From Nannocystis pusilla (lineage in GTDB: Bacteria > Myxococcota_A > Polyangia > Nannocystales > Nannocystaceae), in the NCBI RefSeq assembly GCF_020073745.1, contig NZ_JAIRAU010000011.1, positions 62,001-126,000 on the forward strand: a DNA stretch of 64,000 nucleotides. Reading direction: 5' to 3'. This document shows positions 8,229-17,546 of the stretch, piece after piece. The notes below the pieces were generated by a model. The model did not search any database, had not been told where the DNA came from, and was given only the letters and a program-made list of their open reading frames with translations. The position numbers and the translations under genes are program-made. Numbering within the stretch: the first letter of the stretch is position 1; each line of letters opens with the position of its first letter.

Positions 8229-9910
8229 CGATCGAACGACTCCTATCCTTGACGAAAAAGTGCTGCCTCGGCGTCGCCCTCGCTACCGCGTGGATGCTGC
8301 CCCTCGAGGCCAGCGCTCTCGCCGTGCCCGCCCTCGTCACCCACCAGGGCCGGCTCTTCGACGCCAACGGTGAGCCCGTCAGCGGCACCCAGGACCTCAC
8401 CTTCGCCATCTACGACGCCGAGGTCGACGGCAACGAGATCTGGTCCGAGACCATCTCCGTCGACTTCGACGAGGGTTTTTTCTCGGTCCGCCTCGGCGAA
8501 CAATTGGTGCTCGACGAGAACGTCTTCGACGGTTCGACTCGCTGGCTCGGCATCACCGTCGGCGCCGATCCGGAGATGACCCCGCGGGCCGCCGTCGTCA
8601 GCGTCCCTTATGCCATGTTCGCCGGCGACGTCCGCGGCGAGATCAACCCGACGAATGTCAACATTCAGGGCTTCGGTCAGGTCATCGACGAGAATGGTCA
8701 ATGGGTCGGCGATCCCTCCGGTTTGATCGGACCCGCCGGCCCGCCCGGACCTGCCGGTCCCGCGGGCCCCGCCGGCGCGGAAGGTCCTGCCGGCGCGGAA
8801 GGCCCCGCCGGCCCCGCCGGTCCTGCCGGCCCCGAGGGCCCCGAAGGCCCCGCCGGTCCCGAAGGCCCCGTCGGTCCCGCCGGTCCCGCCGGTCCCGCCG
8901 GTCCCGCCGGTCCCGAAGGCCCGCAGGGTCCCGCCGGCGACGTCGGCCAGGCCGGCCCCGCCGGTCCTGCCGGCCCTGCCGGTCCCGAAGGCCCCCAGGG
9001 CGCCCAGGGCCCGCAAGGCGACATCGGTCCCGCCGGCCCGCAGGGCCCGCAAGGCGACCCCGGTCCCGCCGGCCCGCAGGGCCCACAAGGCGACCCCGGT
9101 CCTGCAGGCCCCGCTGGACCGCAAGGAGATGCAGGCCCTGCGGGCGCCCAGGGCCCGCAAGGCGACCCCGGTCCGGCAGGCCCCGCAGGCCCGCAAGGCG
9201 ACCCCGGTCCGGCAGGCCCCGCGGGCCCGCAAGGCGACCCCGGCCCGGCAGGTCCTGCCGGAGCCGAGGGCCCACAAGGTCCGCAGGGTCCGCAAGGCGA
9301 CGCCGGTCCTGCCGGTCCTGCAGGTCCTGCCGGGCCCGCCGGGCCTGTCGGACCCGCCGGCGCCCAGGGCCCGATCGGTCCCATCGGTCCCGCCGGTCCC
9401 GCCGGAGCGGTCGGTCCCCAGGGTCCCGCCGGCCCTGCCGGCCCTGCCGGAGCGGCCGGCCCCCAGGGTCCCGCCGGCGCCCAGGGCCCCGTCGGCCCCG
9501 CGGGGCCGTCCGGCATCGTCACCACTGGCAGTTACGCCGGAGCCATCGGCAACATCGCGCAGAACGGCGCCAATTGGATCTTCGCCGGCCCGACCACGAT
9601 GGTCACGGTCGCAGCCGGCCAGCGTCTCACCGGATCGGCGGCAGCGAGCCTCGGCAAGCTCGCCGGGGCCACGCAGCTCGTCGACACCGACCTCTGTTAC
9701 CGGCCCATCGCCGGGATGACCTTGACCAACTTCTCGGGCGCGAACCACGGCCGGGTCTGGATCTCCCTCAATGTCGCCACGGCCGCCGCGGCCGCGACGG
9801 TGACCCCCGCGGCCGGCACCTACGTCGTCGGCATGTGCGTCCGCCCCGGCGCCTCGGGCCTCAACGACCCGCTGATGCGCGTCACCGGCTGGATCCTCGT
9901 CACCAACTGA
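8225..9910 (+). CDS. Collagen-like secreted protein, copy 2
   Basis: 561 aa. Same plan as copy 1: signal peptide ([20 protein letters not shown]...), N-terminal domain almost identical to copy 3, about 87 collagen-like triplets (residues 168-429) mixing [12 protein letters not shown] and GAQ, then a divergent C-terminal domain with two Cys (LCYR, GMCVRP) ending GWILVTN. Because the upstream lipoprotein gene is deleted, translation must start on its own; the leader's GAGGAG is about 100 nt away and no good ribosome site lies next to the ATG, so expression may be reduced. Confidence 0.85.
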   Translation: MTIERLLSLTKKCCLGVALATAWMLPLEASALAVPALVTHQGRLFDANGEPVSGTQDLTFAIYDAEVDGNEIWSETISVDFDEGFFSVRLGEQLVLDENVFDGSTRWLGITVGADPEMTPRAAVVSVPYAMFAGDVRGEINPTNVNIQGFGQVIDENGQWVGDPSGLIGPAGPPGPAGPAGPAGAEGPAGAEGPAGPAGPAGPEGPEGPAGPEGPVGPAGPAGPAGPAGPEGPQGPAGDVGQAGPAGPAGPAGPEGPQGAQGPQGDIGPAGPQGPQGDPGPAGPQGPQGDPGPAGPAGPQGDAGPAGAQGPQGDPGPAGPAGPQGDPGPAGPAGPQGDPGPAGPAGAEGPQGPQGPQGDAGPAGPAGPAGPAGPVGPAGAQGPIGPIGPAGPAGAVGPQGPAGPAGPAGAAGPQGPAGAQGPVGPAGPSGIVTTGSYAGAIGNIAQNGANWIFAGPTTMVTVAAGQRLTGSAAASLGKLAGATQLVDTDLCYRPIAGMTLTNFSGANHGRVWISLNVATAAAAATVTPAAGTYVVGMCVRPGASGLNDPLMRVTGWILVTN

Positions 9911-9916
9911 GACCGC

Positions 9917-9945
9917 GCGCGCCGCTGCCTCTGGCGGCGGCGCGC
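9917..9945 (+). terminator. Hairpin after collagen copy 2
   Basis: GCGCGCCGC pairs with GCGGCGCGC (9-bp stem, 11-nt loop), 6 nt after the stop and before the AgmX-like genes. It may partly end transcription so that downstream genes are made at a lower level. Confidence 0.4.
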
Positions 9946-9970
9946 CTGCTCCGGCACTCTTGCCCTCCGC

Positions 9971-10414
9971 GTGTCGACTCCCACGGCCATCCTCCTCGCC
10001 GGCGTGCTCATCGCCGTGGCCCTGTTCCTCGGCCTCCGCGCGACGAACACGCCCCCGACGCCCGCGCCAGCACCCGCCGCCGCGCCCGACCCTTCACCTC
10101 CGCCCGCTCCGCCGCCGGTCGACCTCGCCGTCTCGCGGCAGCACGCCACCAACGCCCTCGCCTATCACCGCGGCACCCTGCGCCAGGACTGCTACCTCCC
10201 CGTCGTCGCGAGCGAGGCCGTCCCGCCGGCGCTCGACATCGAGTTCACCTTCACCTTCGACGCCGCCGGCGTGCAGGCCATGCGGGGCGTCGTCGAGACC
10301 AGCGCCGAGTCGCGGCCCACGGTCACGCAGTGCGTCCTCGACAAGCTGCCCCCGCTGCGGATCCCCGCGCCCGGCCAGGTCGTGACCGCCGTCGTCGTCC
10401 TGTCCTTTCCATAA
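9971..10414 (+). CDS. Small AgmX/TonB-like membrane-anchored protein, copy 2
   Basis: 147 aa from a GTG start shared in position with the TTG start of its paralog at 17067. One N-terminal helix (ILLAGVLIAVALFLGL) is followed by a Pro/Ala linker (residues 28-50), then a periplasmic domain of about 95 residues with RQDCYLP, LDIEFTFTFDAAG and CVLDKLPPLRIP. The pattern of one anchor, a Pro-rich spacer and a small domain with two Cys, ending in a PGQVVTAVVVLSFP strand, resembles AgmX/PglI C-terminal and TonB-type domains of myxobacteria. It lies between the collagen gene and a second such protein. Confidence 0.75.
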   Translation: MSTPTAILLAGVLIAVALFLGLRATNTPPTPAPAPAAAPDPSPPPAPPPVDLAVSRQHATNALAYHRGTLRQDCYLPVVASEAVPPALDIEFTFTFDAAGVQAMRGVVETSAESRPTVTQCVLDKLPPLRIPAPGQVVTAVVVLSFP

Positions 10415-10427
10415 TGTCCCTTTCAAC

Positions 10428-10443
10428 ATGTCCCGGGGAGCAT
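10428..10443 (+). promoter_or_regulatory. Hairpin covering the ribosome site of the second AgmX-like gene, copy 2
   Basis: ATGTCC, CGG, then GGAGCAT can pair (one bulged A, one G-U). The 3' arm contains the GGGGAG ribosome site of the gene starting at 10446. The same arrangement precedes the paralogs at 13998 and 17547. Confidence 0.4.
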
Positions 10444-10445
10444 TC

Positions 10446-11141
10446 ATGGCACCACGCCCCGCCGCCCTGATGCTCGCGCTCGCCGGCGGCGCCGCGATCC
10501 TCCTGTGGATCGGCCTGCGTTCGCGGGCCCAACCCGAGCCCGCCCCGGCGCCCGCGAGCGCCGGAGCCGCCGCGCTCGGCGTCGCCGCCGCCGACCACGA
10601 CCCCGCGCGAGCGCTGCGGCCCGAGCTCGACGCCATCCCGCCCGCCGATCCGCCCGCGCAGCAGCGACCCGCCGACCCGCCGCCCGCCGCCGCGACGCGA
10701 CCCGAGTCCGCAGATCCGCCCGCCGCGCCGATCGCCACCAGCCCCGAGCAAGCCGCGGCGGCCGCCGCCGGCGTCGCCGAGCAGCCGAAGATCGTCGCGG
10801 CCCTCCGCGCCGACTTCGACGCCCGCCGCGACGCCCTGCGCCGCAGCTGCTTCCCGCCGGGCTCGGACGTCGGGGCGACGTTCACGGTCGAGGCCTCCTA
10901 CGCGCCCGACGGCACCATGTTGTCGCTCGGCGTCGGCGACGTGCCCGGCCTGCCGCGCGTCTCGACCTGTCTCATGGAACAGATCGTCCAAAAGCCCCCG
11001 GCGCTGCGCGAGCTCCCGGCCGTCCCCGTGACCGTCGCCGTGCCGATCGAATTCGCCGGTGCGAGGCTGCCCGAGCCGCCCTCGGGTCCCGACCCGAGCG
11101 ACGACGGCCGGGTCGAGTCGTCCGTCGCGCCGCGCGGGTGA
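10446..11141 (+). CDS. AgmX/TonB-like membrane-anchored protein, copy 2
   Basis: 231 aa. Start set at MAPRPAALML by alignment with the paralogs and the GGGGAG 5 nt upstream, not at the in-frame ATG 6 codons earlier. Layout: one N-terminal helix, a Pro/Ala-rich linker with a conserved AADHDPA motif, then a C-terminal domain (residues about 115-210) with KIVAALRADFDARRDALRRS, TFTVEASYAPDGTM and VPVTVAVPIEFAG. Two Cys are kept (RSCFPPG, STCLMEQ). It shares the fold pattern of the upstream small protein, so the two may work as a pair in the periplasm. Confidence 0.75.
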   Translation: MAPRPAALMLALAGGAAILLWIGLRSRAQPEPAPAPASAGAAALGVAAADHDPARALRPELDAIPPADPPAQQRPADPPPAAATRPESADPPAAPIATSPEQAAAAAAGVAEQPKIVAALRADFDARRDALRRSCFPPGSDVGATFTVEASYAPDGTMLSLGVGDVPGLPRVSTCLMEQIVQKPPALRELPAVPVTVAVPIEFAGARLPEPPSGPDPSDDGRVESSVAPRG

Positions 11142-11383
11142 CCTGGAGATCGTCGCTCCCCGCCCCCAAACGCATGTGAGGCGTTCTCGCCGAGAGGCGG
11201 GACCGCGAGCACATCGAGCGTCTCGCGGCCCAATTCGCGCCGCCCCGCCGAAGCCGCTCCGTTCGGCCGTTTTTGCCGTTTCCCTGACCTCGCGCGATTC
11301 CGCCGCGGCGAATCTCGCCCGTCGCCTCTGGCGAATCCGCGCTCGCCGGGGCCCGGTGTGGAGGCGTCGGACCACACTCGGGG
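11142..11383. other. Spacer before collagen copy 3
   Basis: No gene or repeat recognised. The conserved promoter of copy 3 begins just after it. Confidence 0.4.
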
Positions 11384-11467
11384 ACCTTCAAGCGGTGCGG
11401 TGGTTGTGAATAGCCTGTCTTCCGCTGGCGGGCCCCTGCGCGCCGCCTGGGATTGCATAGAGGAGAG
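11384..11467 (+). promoter_or_regulatory. Promoter and structured leader, copy 3
   Basis: CCTTCA, 20 bp, TAGCCT (11411-11416), then a weaker GGCGG/CCGCC stem (11427-11447) and the conserved CATAGAGGAG ribosome site before the ATG at 11471. Confidence 0.45.
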
Positions 11468-11470
11468 ATC

Positions 11471-12016
11471 ATGCATTGGATGTCATGGATAGGAATTTCG
11501 GCCCACGGGCCGCCGCGGCCGTGGGCGACCCTCGGCGTCATCGCGCTGTTCGTCGCCGCGTGCGCCGACGACACGACGACCGTCACCGACACGGCGCAGG
11601 GGACGACCACGCAGACGACGGACGAGCCGACCTCGACGACCGACGAGCCGCCGACGACGACCGTCCCGACCACCACCGAGCCGCCGACCACCTCGAATAC
11701 GGGCACCGACTCGACCACCGCCGTCGATCCGACGGCGACCACGATCGAGCCGACGACCACGACCGAGACCACCACCGACACGACGACCACCACGACGACG
11801 GACACCACCGACACCACCGACACCGACACCACCACCGGCGATCCGGTCAGCGGCAAGTCGATCACCCAGACCGTCAACAGCGGGACCATCGCCTCGAGCC
11901 CCAACTTCCGCATGGTCTTCACGCTGGGTCAGCCGACCCAGAACCAGGGCGTCTACACCTCCAACAACTTTCGCCTCCAGGGCGGCCTCATCGGCGCCAA
12001 CGGGAATCCTCCATGA
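11471..12016 (+). CDS. Thr-rich lipoprotein, copy 3
   Basis: 181 aa. Lipobox FVAAC with the lipidated Cys at 31; Thr/Asp/Glu/Pro linker to about residue 127; C-terminal 50 residues nearly identical to copies 1 and 4. The stop is ATGA-overlapped with the collagen gene. Most differences from copy 1 lie in the number and phase of ACG/ACC/GAC codons in the linker, as expected of replication slippage. Confidence 0.85.
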   Translation: MHWMSWIGISAHGPPRPWATLGVIALFVAACADDTTTVTDTAQGTTTQTTDEPTSTTDEPPTTTVPTTTEPPTTSNTGTDSTTAVDPTATTIEPTTTTETTTDTTTTTTTDTTDTTDTDTTTGDPVSGKSITQTVNSGTIASSPNFRMVFTLGQPTQNQGVYTSNNFRLQGGLIGANGNPP

Positions 12017-13716
12017 CGTTCCAACGACTCCTATCCGTGACGAAAAAGTGCTGTCTCGGCGTCGTCCTCGCGACCGCGTGGATGACGCCCCTCGAGGCCA
12101 GCGCTCTCGCCGTGCCCGCCCTCGTCACCCACCAGGGCCGCCTCTTCGACGCCAACGGCTCGCCGGTCACCGGCACCCAGGACCTCACCTTCGCCATCTA
12201 CGACGCCGAGGTCGACGGCAACGAGATCTGGTCCGAGACCATCTCCGTCGACTTCGACGAGGGTTTCTTCTCCGTCCGCCTCGGCGAACAATTGGTGCTC
12301 GACGAGAACGTCTTCGACGGCTCGACTCGCTGGCTCGGCATCACCGTCGGCGCCGATCCGGAGATGACCCCCCGGGCCGCCGTCGTCAGCGTCCCCTATG
12401 CCATGTTCGCCGGCGACGTCCGCGGCGAGATCAACCCGACGAATGTCAACATCCAGGGCTTCGGTCAGGTCATCGACGAGAATGGTCAATGGGTCGGCGA
12501 TCCCTCCGGATTGATCGGACCCGCCGGTCCGCCCGGACCTGCCGGTCCCGCGGGCCCCGCGGGTGCGGAAGGCCCCGCCGGTCCTGAAGGCCCCGCCGGC
12601 CCCGCCGGTCCTGCCGGCCCCGAGGGTCCCGAGGGCCCCGAAGGCGCCGCCGGTCCCGAAGGCCCCGCCGGTCCCGCCGGTCCCGCCGGCCCCGCCGGTC
12701 CCGAAGGCCCGCAAGGTCCCCCCGGCGACGTCGGCCAGGCCGGCCCCGCCGGTCCTGCCGGCCCTGCCGGTCCCGAAGGCCCCCAGGGCGCCCAGGGCCC
12801 GCAAGGCGACCCCGGCCCTGCCGGTCCCCAGGGCCCGCAGGGTGACATCGGTCCCGCCGGCCCGCAGGGCCCGCAAGGCGATGTCGGCCCCGCCGGCCCG
12901 CAGGGCCCGCAGGGCGACCCCGGCCCCGCCGGCGCCCAGGGCCCGCAAGGCGACCCCGGCCCCGCCGGCGCCCAGGGCCCGCAAGGTGACGCCGGTCCGG
13001 CCGGTCCTGCCGGTCCGCAAGGCGACGCCGGTCCGGCCGGTCCTGCCGGCGCCGAGGGCCCACAAGGCCCCCCGGGCCCCCAGGGCGACGCGGGTCCTGC
13101 CGGTCCCGCCGGTCCCGCCGGCCCCGCCGGCCCTGCTGGGCCCGCCGGTGCCCAGGGTCCCATCGGTCCCGTCGGCCCCATCGGCCCCATCGGTCCTGCC
13201 GGTCCCGCCGGTCCTGCCGGCGCCGCCGGTCCCCAGGGCCCCGCCGGCCCGGTCGGTCCTGCCGGTCCCCAGGGGCCGGCCGGCGCGCAGGGTCCCCCGG
13301 GCCCGCAAGGTCCCACCGGCATCGTCGCCACGGCGTCCCTGGCCGGCGGCATCGCCAGCATCCCGGCCAACGCCAACTGGCAGTTCGCCGGTCCGACCGT
13401 GGACGTGAACATCGCTGCGGGGCAACGCCTCACCGGCACCGTCACCGCGGGCCTGGGCACGGGGATCTGGGATCAGGACATCTACGCCGATCTCTGTTAT
13501 CGGCCCGTGGGCAACGGCGCCTTGACGAATTTCTCGGGTGCGAACTTCGTCCAGGTCGAGGTCACCTACTATCCCAGCAGCATCACCGCAGCGGGTACCG
13601 TCGTCCCGGGCGCCGGCACCTGGCAGGTCGGCATGTGCGTCCGCAACAGCCTCGGCGGCAACGCCTCGCTCGCGTTCAACAGCCGGGCCAACGGCTGGAT
13701 CCAGGTCACCAACTGA
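12013..13716 (+). CDS. Collagen-like secreted protein, copy 3
   Basis: 567 aa. Signal peptide and N-terminal domain are nearly identical to copy 2 at both DNA and protein level. About 89 collagen-like triplets (residues 168-436) follow, then a C-terminal domain of its own type ([41 protein letters not shown]). The strong N-terminal identity and C-terminal divergence between copies suggests recombination among the paralogs. Confidence 0.87.
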   Translation: MTFQRLLSVTKKCCLGVVLATAWMTPLEASALAVPALVTHQGRLFDANGSPVTGTQDLTFAIYDAEVDGNEIWSETISVDFDEGFFSVRLGEQLVLDENVFDGSTRWLGITVGADPEMTPRAAVVSVPYAMFAGDVRGEINPTNVNIQGFGQVIDENGQWVGDPSGLIGPAGPPGPAGPAGPAGAEGPAGPEGPAGPAGPAGPEGPEGPEGAAGPEGPAGPAGPAGPAGPEGPQGPPGDVGQAGPAGPAGPAGPEGPQGAQGPQGDPGPAGPQGPQGDIGPAGPQGPQGDVGPAGPQGPQGDPGPAGAQGPQGDPGPAGAQGPQGDAGPAGPAGPQGDAGPAGPAGAEGPQGPPGPQGDAGPAGPAGPAGPAGPAGPAGAQGPIGPVGPIGPIGPAGPAGPAGAAGPQGPAGPVGPAGPQGPAGAQGPPGPQGPTGIVATASLAGGIASIPANANWQFAGPTVDVNIAAGQRLTGTVTAGLGTGIWDQDIYADLCYRPVGNGALTNFSGANFVQVEVTYYPSSITAAGTVVPGAGTWQVGMCVRNSLGGNASLAFNSRANGWIQVTN

Positions 13717-13722
13717 GACCCG

Positions 13723-13755
13723 AGGCGTCCCGCTGCCGGCGGCGGCGGGACGCCT
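13723..13755 (+). terminator. Strong hairpin after collagen copy 3
   Basis: AGGCGTCCCGC pairs perfectly with GCGGGACGCCT (11 bp, 11-nt loop), 6 nt after the stop. No T-run. Confidence 0.5.
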
Positions 13756-13756
13756 G

Positions 13757-13997
13757 TCTGGTCGACAGTCCACGTGTCCCCCATCCGCAACCCTCTTCGC
13801 CGGGGCGAGAGCCTCGGCCCGTTCCGCCGTCTTCTCGACCGCGGGCCGGACGAGCTCGCGGCTTCGGCATACGATCGGCCCGCGACCGACCCGTCCCCGG
13901 GCGCGTCCTCGATCAACCGCCTTTCCGCCGGCCCGCGTGAGCGCGACCTGGCGCTCGTCCTCTCCCTGAACATGCCGACCTGTCCCAAGGAACACTC
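13757..13997. other. Probable decayed copy of the small AgmX-like gene
   Basis: The position equals that of the 147/149-aa gene in copies 2 and 4, but no matching frame exists. Short stretches (around 13770-13805) still resemble its first codons. It ends in a CCTGTCC-CAA-GGAACA hairpin over the ribosome site of the next gene. Decay by deletion is inferred. Confidence 0.3.
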
Positions 13998-14678
13998 ATG
14001 GCGTCACGCGGCTTCTACCTCCTGAGCGCGCTTTTGGTCGGCAGCACCGGCTTCCTCGTGTGGCTCGTGTTCGACCACGGTGCCGCGAGCGATCCGCCGC
14101 GAGCCGCCGCCGCCGCCGACGCCGACGCCGACGCCGCGCTTGCGCTCGGTGTTCGCGCTGCCGACCACGACCCCGCGGGCGGCGTCGTCGAGCTGCCGAC
14201 GGTCGGACCCCGGCTCGCCGACAGACAACCCCGCGTGCAGCCGCCGTCCGTACTCCCGGAATTGCCGCCGCAACCGCCCGCTCCGCCGCTGGTCGCCGAT
14301 CCCGGCCTCAACGCCCTCAGCGCGGCGAGCATGGCCGCGCAGCCGAAGGTCGTCGCCGCCCTGCGCGCCGACCTCGACGCCCGCCGCAACGCCCTGCGCC
14401 AGGCCTGCTGGCCGCCGGGCTCCGACTACGCCGCGACCTTCACCGTCGAGACCACCTTCCTCGAGGACGGCACCATGGTCGCGCTCGGCATCTCCGACGT
14501 CCCCGGCATGCCCGGCGTCGGCAGCTGTATCATCGGACAGATCGGCCAGAAGCCGCCCGTGCTCCCCGAGGCCCCCGGCGTCAGCGTCACGGCCGCCGTC
14601 CCGATCGCCTTCGCCGGCGCCGGGCCGCCGCCGGCGGACGAATTGCCCGAGAGTCGGCCGCGCGATCCTCGAGGCTGA
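13998..14678 (+). CDS. AgmX/TonB-like membrane-anchored protein, copy 3
   Basis: 226 aa. N-terminal helix (FYLLSALLVGSTGFLVWLVF), Ala/Pro/Asp linker with AADHDPAG, then the conserved domain KVVAALRADLDARRNALRQA, FTVETTFLEDGTMVALG, SDVPGMPGVGSC and VSVTAAVPIAFAG. Two Cys are conserved. AAGGAA 6 nt before the ATG is the ribosome site, in a hairpin arm. Its small partner gene is missing in this copy, so the pair is not strictly required together. Confidence 0.75.
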   Translation: MASRGFYLLSALLVGSTGFLVWLVFDHGAASDPPRAAAAADADADAALALGVRAADHDPAGGVVELPTVGPRLADRQPRVQPPSVLPELPPQPPAPPLVADPGLNALSAASMAAQPKVVAALRADLDARRNALRQACWPPGSDYAATFTVETTFLEDGTMVALGISDVPGMPGVGSCIIGQIGQKPPVLPEAPGVSVTAAVPIAFAGAGPPPADELPESRPRDPRG

Positions 14679-15052
14679 CGCGAGCCCATCCCTGTCGCGG
14701 TGATTCGGCGACTGTTCGTGCGAGGCGCGGTCGCCCAAACACGATTTCCTCGTCCTGTGTCGCCTCGCGGCGCAGAGCCCCTCGCGATCGACGAGCGTCG
14801 CCAGACGGAGATCGCCGCCGCGAGGCCCCACGCGAGATGTGCGGAGCGCTCGCCCTTCCGTGCACCCGTCGGGGCGTCGCCCAGCATCCGATGGGAGGTG
14901 CCATTTGCCGGCGCGATGCGTCGCAGCGGCAGCCTCGACGCAATCGTCGTTCTTGCCCTATTTGCATTGACAAACACTGTTAACATGGCGAGTCGACAAA
15001 ACGCGTTCGTCTCCTCACGAGCAGTCTCCGGTTGACCACGCTCGCAGGCCCT
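14679..15052. other. Intergenic region before copy 4
   Basis: No gene recognised. An AT-richer patch at about 14950-15000 contains TTGACA, but no convincing -10 lies at the right distance. The conserved copy-4 promoter follows. Confidence 0.4.
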
Positions 15053-15130
15053 TCTGCAGGTCGGGGACTTGTGGATAGTCTCCGCGCACCGACGAGCCTG
15101 AGTGTGTCGTCGGCAGAATGGATAGAGGAG
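15053..15130 (+). promoter_or_regulatory. Promoter and structured leader, copy 4
   Basis: CCTTCT, about 20 bp, TAGTCT (15076-15081). The leader stem is CCGACGA (15089-15095) with TCGTCGG (15107-15113), a perfect 7-bp stem whose sequence differs from copy 1 on both arms. The conserved GGATAGAGGAG follows. Confidence 0.5.
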
Positions 15131-15140
15131 CCAGGATGCA

Positions 15141-15671
15141 ATGATGATATGGATAGGAACATCGGCCCATGGGCCGCCGCGCCCGTGGCTGGCGCTCGGG
15201 CTCGTCGCGCTGCTCGGCGCGGCGTGTGCCGACGACAGCACCACGGTCACCGAAACGACGCCCACGACCACGGATAGCACGTCGACGACGGACGAACCGC
15301 CGACGACCGTGCCGACCACCACGGAGCCGCCGACGACGACGACGACGGGCACGGACTCGACCACCTCGGTCGAGCCGCCGACGACCACGATCGAGCCGAC
15401 GACGGAGACCACGACCGACACGACGACGACGACGACGTCGACGACGTCGACGACGGACACCACCGACACCACCGACACCGACAGCACGACCGGCGACCCG
15501 GTCAGCGGCAAGTCGATCACCCAGACCGTCAACAGCGGGACCGTGGCCGCGAGCCCCAACTTCCGCATGGTCTTCACCCTGGGTCAGCCGACCCAGAACC
15601 AGGGCGTCTACACCTCGAGCAACTTTCGACTGCAAGGCGGCCTCATCGGCGCCAACGGGAACCCTCCATGA
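15141..15671 (+). CDS. Thr-rich lipoprotein, copy 4
   Basis: 176 aa. Lipobox LGAAC (Cys 29), Thr-rich linker, and the conserved C-terminal 50 residues. GAGGAG lies 10 nt before the ATG at 15141 (a second ATG follows at once at 15144); an ATG at 15136 is out of frame. ATGA overlap with the collagen gene as in copies 1 and 3. Confidence 0.83.
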   Translation: MMIWIGTSAHGPPRPWLALGLVALLGAACADDSTTVTETTPTTTDSTSTTDEPPTTVPTTTEPPTTTTTGTDSTTSVEPPTTTIEPTTETTTDTTTTTTSTTSTTDTTDTTDTDSTTGDPVSGKSITQTVNSGTVAASPNFRMVFTLGQPTQNQGVYTSSNFRLQGGLIGANGNPP

Positions 15672-16999
15672 CGATGCAACGATCCGGAATTATCACGAAG
15701 AAATGGTGGTTGGGCACGCTCCTCGCGGCCGCGTGGATGATGCCGCTCGAGGCCAGCGCGCTCGCGGTCCCCGAGCTCGTCACGCACCAGGGTCGCCTGT
15801 TCGACGCCAACGGCGAGCCCATCTCCGGCACCCAGGATCTCACCTTCAGGATCTACGACGCAGAGGTCGACGGCAACGAGATCTGGTCCGAGACAATCTC
15901 GATCGACTTCGACGAGGGTTTCTTCTCGGTGCGCCTCGGCGAGCAGCTCGCGCTCGACGAGAACGTGTTCGACGGCTCGACCCGCTGGCTCGGGATCACC
16001 GTCGGCGCCGACCCGGAGATGACGCCCCGCGCCGCGATCGCCAGCGTCCCCTATGCCATGTTCGCCGGCGACGTCCGCGGTGAGATCAACCCGACGAATG
16101 TCAACATCCAGGGCTTCGGCGCGGTCATCGACCAGGAAGGCAAGTGGGTCGGCGATCCGAGCGGTCTCGTCGGACCCGCCGGTCCGCCCGGACCCGCGGG
16201 TGCTGCAGGACCCGCCGGCGCGGTCGGTCCTGCCGGTCCCGAGGGCCCCGCCGGTCCCGCCGGCCCCGCCGGTCCCGTGGGCCCCGAGGGTCCCGCGGGT
16301 GCCGCCGGCCCCGCCGGCGCCGATGGTGCCGCCGGCCCCGCCGGCCCCCCCGGTGAACCCGGCCCCGCCGGTCCCGCCGGCGCCGATGGTGCGCCGGGCC
16401 CCGCCGGCCCGCCGGGACCGCAGGGCCCGCAGGGTCTCCAGGGCCTCCAGGGCCCGATGGGTCCCGCCGGTCCCGCCGGCGCCGTCGGCCCGCAGGGTCC
16501 CGAAGGTCCGGCCGGCGCCGTCGGTCCGCAGGGCCCCGAAGGCCCGGCTGGCGCCGTCGGTCCTGCCGGTCCGGTCGGCCCGCAGGGTCCCACCGGCATC
16601 GTCGCCACCGCGACCTTCGCCGGGCAGACCGCAGGATACGCGGCCGGCAGCAACACGTGGCTCTTCGTCGGCCCGACCGCCGTGGTCAACACGCAGGCGG
16701 GACAGCGGATCACCGGCACGGCCGAGGCGTCGCTCGGGCTCGACCTCACCAACACGTTCGCGAGCTACGCCGACATCGACCTCTGTTATCAGGACGTCAA
16801 CGCGGCCGCGCTCACGTCGTTCAACGGTGACCTCGCCGTGAACCACATGTTCCTCGGCGCTGGACTCGCGTATGTGGGGACCGGCAGCGTCGTCCCGGGC
16901 GCGGGCAGCTGGAACGTCGGACTGTGTATCCGCAACTCCGGCACCGAGGACATCGTCTGGAACGATCGCGTCAACGGCTGGGTGATGGTCACGAACTGA
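15668..16999 (+). CDS. Collagen-like secreted protein, copy 4
   Basis: 443 aa. Signal peptide, conserved N-terminal domain, about 47 Gly-X-Y triplets (residues 168-309, with [10 protein letters not shown] and [10 protein letters not shown] variations), then a C-terminal domain unlike the others except for its framework ([33 protein letters not shown]). It belongs to the only complete four-gene unit. Confidence 0.87.
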   Translation: MTMQRSGIITKKWWLGTLLAAAWMMPLEASALAVPELVTHQGRLFDANGEPISGTQDLTFRIYDAEVDGNEIWSETISIDFDEGFFSVRLGEQLALDENVFDGSTRWLGITVGADPEMTPRAAIASVPYAMFAGDVRGEINPTNVNIQGFGAVIDQEGKWVGDPSGLVGPAGPPGPAGAAGPAGAVGPAGPEGPAGPAGPAGPVGPEGPAGAAGPAGADGAAGPAGPPGEPGPAGPAGADGAPGPAGPPGPQGPQGLQGLQGPMGPAGPAGAVGPQGPEGPAGAVGPQGPEGPAGAVGPAGPVGPQGPTGIVATATFAGQTAGYAAGSNTWLFVGPTAVVNTQAGQRITGTAEASLGLDLTNTFASYADIDLCYQDVNAAALTSFNGDLAVNHMFLGAGLAYVGTGSVVPGAGSWNVGLCIRNSGTEDIVWNDRVNGWVMVTN

Positions 17000-17015
17000 G
17001 GACCGGCACTCCGAA

Positions 17016-17049
17016 GCCCCGACGCCGCTGGCGTCGGGGCGCCCTTTTT
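17016..17049 (+). terminator. Rho-independent terminator after collagen copy 4
   Basis: GCCCCGACGCC pairs perfectly with GGCGTCGGGGC (11 bp, 3-nt loop), followed by GCCC and TTTTT. It is the only classical intrinsic terminator of the cluster and lies between the fibre gene and the AgmX-like pair, so the pair would depend on read-through or its own promoter. Confidence 0.8.
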
Positions 17050-17066
17050 GGCACCCTCCACCCTCC

Positions 17067-17516
17067 TTGTCGACCTCGACGGCCATCCTCCTGGCAGGAG
17101 CCATGATCGCCCTCGGCCTGTTCTTCGGGCTCCGGGGCCTGACGGCGAGCGCGCCGGAGCCGACTCCGACGAGCGCGCCCGCGCCTCCGCCCGCAGAGGC
17201 GGCCCCCGTCGCCGTGGTCGTCGACCTCGAGACCTCGCGCCGGCACGTCGCCAACGCCCTCGCGTATCACCGCGCCACGCTGCGCCAGGACTGCTACCTG
17301 CCTGGAGTCGCAGGGCAGCAGCCGCCGCCGGCGCTCGAATTCGAGTTCAACTTCACCTTCGACGCCGGGGGCTTCCAGGTCACGCGAGGCCTGGTCGAGA
17401 AGGGCCGCAAGTATCCCCCGGAGATCACGGCGTGCATGCTGGCCAAGCTGCCGCCCCTGCGGATCCCGCGGCCCGGCCAGGTCGTGACTGCGACGATCCC
17501 CCTGTCATTCCCCTGA
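17067..17516 (+). CDS. Small AgmX/TonB-like membrane-anchored protein, copy 4
   Basis: 149 aa from a TTG start, placed by alignment with the GTG start of its paralog at 9971. N-terminal helix (ILLAGAMIALGLFFGL), short Pro/Ala linker, then a domain with RQDCYLPG, LEFEFNFTFDAGGFQ, CMLAKLPPLRIP and PGQVVTATIPLSFP. Two conserved Cys could form a disulfide in the periplasm. The first codons begin right after the terminator of the collagen gene. Confidence 0.72.
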   Translation: MSTSTAILLAGAMIALGLFFGLRGLTASAPEPTPTSAPAPPPAEAAPVAVVVDLETSRRHVANALAYHRATLRQDCYLPGVAGQQPPPALEFEFNFTFDAGGFQVTRGLVEKGRKYPPEITACMLAKLPPLRIPRPGQVVTATIPLSFP

Positions 17517-17522
17517 TGGCCT

Positions 17523-17546
17523 TCAAGACATGTCCGGAGGATCTTC
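17523..17546 (+). promoter_or_regulatory. Hairpin over the ribosome site, copy 4
   Basis: ATGTCC-GGA-GGA with an outer ATG/CAT pairing surrounds the GGAGGA ribosome site of the gene at 17547. Compare 10428-10443 and the region just before 13998. Confidence 0.35.

Noticed and set aside
6938-13460. Long leftward Gly/Pro/Ala frames opposite the collagen genes
   Set aside because: GPA repeats read as GPA-like also on the other strand; there is no signal peptide or start, and the rightward frames have complete domains.
14965-15000. TTGACA in an AT-richer patch as a promoter for copy 4
   Set aside because: No -10 at proper distance, and the conserved TAGTCT box nearer the gene is shared by all copies.
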